Shown: piece after piece, positions 4,154 through 5,815 of the stretch
Layout: the number at the start of each line of letters is the position of its first letter
How positions within the stretch are numbered: the first letter of the stretch is position 1
Assembly: GCA_033809415.1 (NCBI GenBank)
Contig: JAPXLT010000299.1
Coordinates: forward strand, 1-5,815
DNA: 5,815 nucleotides
From: JAQVUB01 sp033809415
Lineage (GTDB): Bacteria; Verrucomicrobiota; Lentisphaeria; Oligosphaerales; Oligosphaeraceae
Direction of reading: 5' to 3'
Made by a program: the position numbers and the translations under genes
The notes under the pieces: generated by a model
The model's database searches: none
Told to the model about the DNA's origin: nothing
What the model saw: the letters and a program-made list of their open reading frames with translations, nothing else

Positions 4154-5815
4154 ATGGCTAAGAAGACTAAGAAGAGTGTGTGCGCTGATATGGCGGTTTG
4201 TGATGCGGGACGTCCGGATTTTGCGAAGCTGGGAAAGACGGCGCGCGGTTTCCAGCAGCCCGAAAAACGGCTTCTGGGTCAGGTGCCGACGATTGCCATT
4301 ACTCCGGTGTCGGATGGTCGTGGTGGTGCCTATGAGGATAATTTGGCGCGTACCTGGGGCATGGCCGAAAAGGTGTACGATCTGCTGATGAACAATGTCC
4401 GGCAGCCGGATGGCAGCCCGATCCGCGTCGTAGTAGCGCCGGAAATTGTTTATGGGGCACGGACTGCGGCACGTGCGCAGGAATATTATGCCACGCAGGG
4501 CGTCAGTGCAAACATCTGGGTGGGTCGAAGCTGGTCGTATTCCGATGAGCTGATGGGAGCGATGATGGGGATTGGTTCGACCGAATGGCAGCAATGCGCT
4601 TACGGCCTGAATCAGACTGACCGCCCGGGCGCCGTCTGGCTGAAGGCCTTTACTGCCGCCATGGATGAAAAGAAGCGCCCGATTTTCTGCGTGTATTCTC
4701 CGGAACTCGAAGATGAGGAAGCTCCCCTTTCGGACTTTGTCGCGGGGCGTCTGCTGCGTTTTGCCCGTTGTGCAGTGGCGGTAGCCTACATGCGCGGCAA
4801 GAATTATCTGTCGATCGGCGGAGTGTCGATGGGAATTATCGGCTCGGACGTGCGCCGTAATGCGCTGTTGAATTATTTCGGCATGGGGACGGTGTCCGTT
4901 GATCAGAGCATCATTAATGGACGGCTGAATACCGGCTTTTACGATCATGAGGAAGTAGCCAAAGCGACGGTCTTTCTGAAGAAATTCAAGATGGACATGT
5001 TCAACAAGGCGAAGGATCGGCGCAGTGGCTTGAGCGATGCCCAGTTGCTGGAAACCTGCGCGAAGATGACGCTGATTGTCCGAGACCTGATGACCGGCAA
5101 CCCCAAACTGGCGGATGCACGCTATGCCAAGAAGTGGGGCTTTACGTCGAACGTCGAATATGCCCAGGGTGCAAACGCGATCGCGGCAGGAACACAGGGA
5201 CAACGGCAGTGGACGGACTATAACCCGAATTTTGACGTGACCGAGTCGATCCTGAACAGCTCGTTTGACTGGAACGGCTTCCGTAGTCCATGCGTTATTG
5301 CGACGGAGAACGATAGCAAAAATGGCATAGGCATGCTGGCCGCCAATCTGGTCACCGGCGGAGTGGCGCAGCTGTTTGCGGACATCCGTACCAACTGGAC
5401 ACCGGCTTCAATCAAAAAGGCAACCGGTGTGGACGTCAGCAAGATTTGCCCGCGTGGAATTATTGACAAGCGCAATTCTGGTGCTGCCGCCTTGGATTAT
5501 GCTGTTGATATTTTCAAGCTGGTCAAGGGTTCTGACAAAATGACGGTGCAGCAGGTCTGGCAGGCTATCTGTGCGGACGAGAAGCTGCAAGATCAGCTGA
5601 TTTCTTTGGCCATTAAGGGCACAACCTATATGAATGCCGCGTTGACTTACTTCCCGGGTGACGGGCTTTCCAGTCATTTCACTTCGCCGGGCAATATTCC
5701 GATGACGGCATATCGCTACAACATGGTCGGGGATTTGTTTACCTGCTCAATCGTCGAAGGCGAAACCGTCGAGCTGCCGAAAAAGGTGGCGGATCATATC
5801 ACTGCGGTGACCGAC
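4154..5815 (+). CDS. fucI: L-fucose isomerase, C-terminus beyond the right edge
   Basis: The frame stays open to the last base: 554 codons, no stop. The product aligns with E. coli FucI throughout: TPVSDGR (50-56), a TDRPGAVWL segment, KNYLSIGGVSMGIIGSDV, the GNPKLAD stretch, AIAAGTQGQRQWTD, ILNSSFDWNG, ATENDSKNG and FADIRTNW. Of the metal-binding catalytic residues known in E. coli (Glu337, Asp361, His528), the first two are Glu385 and Asp410 here; the histidine lies outside the window, where about 95 residues are expected. FucI is a cytosolic Mn2+-dependent ketol isomerase converting L-fucose to L-fuculose (EC 5.3.1.25), the first step of fucose catabolism; family members also accept D-arabinose. 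The N-terminus carries about 38 residues more than E. coli FucI, Lys-rich at first and with Cys10 and Cys16, before the conserved fold begins. No kinase, aldolase or permease gene is in view, so operon membership cannot be judged. It is divergent from tRNA-Thr. Confidence 0.95.
   Translation, partial: MAKKTKKSVCADMAVCDAGRPDFAKLGKTARGFQQPEKRLLGQVPTIAITPVSDGRGGAYEDNLARTWGMAEKVYDLLMNNVRQPDGSPIRVVVAPEIVYGARTAARAQEYYATQGVSANIWVGRSWSYSDELMGAMMGIGSTEWQQCAYGLNQTDRPGAVWLKAFTAAMDEKKRPIFCVYSPELEDEEAPLSDFVAGRLLRFARCAVAVAYMRGKNYLSIGGVSMGIIGSDVRRNALLNYFGMGTVSVDQSIINGRLNTGFYDHEEVAKATVFLKKFKMDMFNKAKDRRSGLSDAQLLETCAKMTLIVRDLMTGNPKLADARYAKKWGFTSNVEYAQGANAIAAGTQGQRQWTDYNPNFDVTESILNSSFDWNGFRSPCVIATENDSKNGIGMLAANLVTGGVAQLFADIRTNWTPASIKKATGVDVSKICPRGIIDKRNSGAAALDYAVDIFKLVKGSDKMTVQQVWQAICADEKLQDQLISLAIKGTTYMNAALTYFPGDGLSSHFTSPGNIPMTAYRYNMVGDLFTCSIVEGETVELPKKVADHITAVTD

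Noticed and set aside
4086..4154. 22-codon frame whose TGA overlaps the fucI ATG (TGATG), possible coupled leader peptide
   Set aside because: It lacks a convincing ribosome binding site, and its ATG lies upstream of the proposed -10, so it would probably not be transcribed. The composition looks random.
4091..5203. 370-codon minus-strand open frame opposite fucI
   Set aside because: The plus strand encodes an unmistakable L-fucose isomerase throughout. The antisense frame is Arg/His/Ile-rich with no domain, as expected for a shadow in GC-biased coding DNA.

Overview
The window is ordinary bacterial chromosome with conserved single genes, not a recognisable defence, mobile or biosynthetic island. 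Coding regions are moderately GC-rich and intergenic regions are AT-rich. The gene set is a DnaA N-terminus, a YgiQ-type radical SAM protein, a bacterial-type CE15 (glucuronoyl esterase-like) hydrolase and an L-fucose isomerase. It suggests a free-living or gut heterotroph that uses plant or mucus glycans. The CE15 protein resembles what I recall of Opitutus enzymes, so a Verrucomicrobiota/Lentisphaerota-type host is a reasonable low-confidence guess; no marker here proves it.

Layout from left to right: (1) 1-111, minus strand: the first 37 codons of dnaA, running off the left edge. (2) 124-648: a long gene-free divergent spacer. Its dnaA-proximal part is AT-rich and holds one consensus DnaA box inside a possible dnaA promoter. 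Its other half holds eight 7-bp G-rich tandem units with G-quadruplex potential, then a possible extended -10 promoter for the next gene. (3) 649-2394, plus: a complete ygiQ-family radical SAM gene. (4) 2435-3721, minus: a complete CE15-type serine hydrolase, convergent with ygiQ, lacking any signal peptide. (5) 3840-3954, minus: tRNA-Thr(CGT) with encoded CCA, a clear intrinsic terminator and a plausible promoter. (6) 4154 to the right edge, plus: L-fucose isomerase (fucI), with about 95 C-terminal residues beyond the window.

Functional links are loose. The esterase and the fucose isomerase both fit carbohydrate catabolism, but they lie on opposite strands with a tRNA gene between them, so they are separately transcribed. 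dnaA and ygiQ are divergent, and their shared spacer is the most interesting non-coding stretch: it could carry dnaA autoregulation and possibly, though unproven, part of a replication origin. I found no convincing previously undescribed system. The best leads are the G-rich heptamer array beside dnaA, the signal-less CE15 protein with Asp in place of the usual Glu, and small hairpins in the tRNA and fucI leaders.
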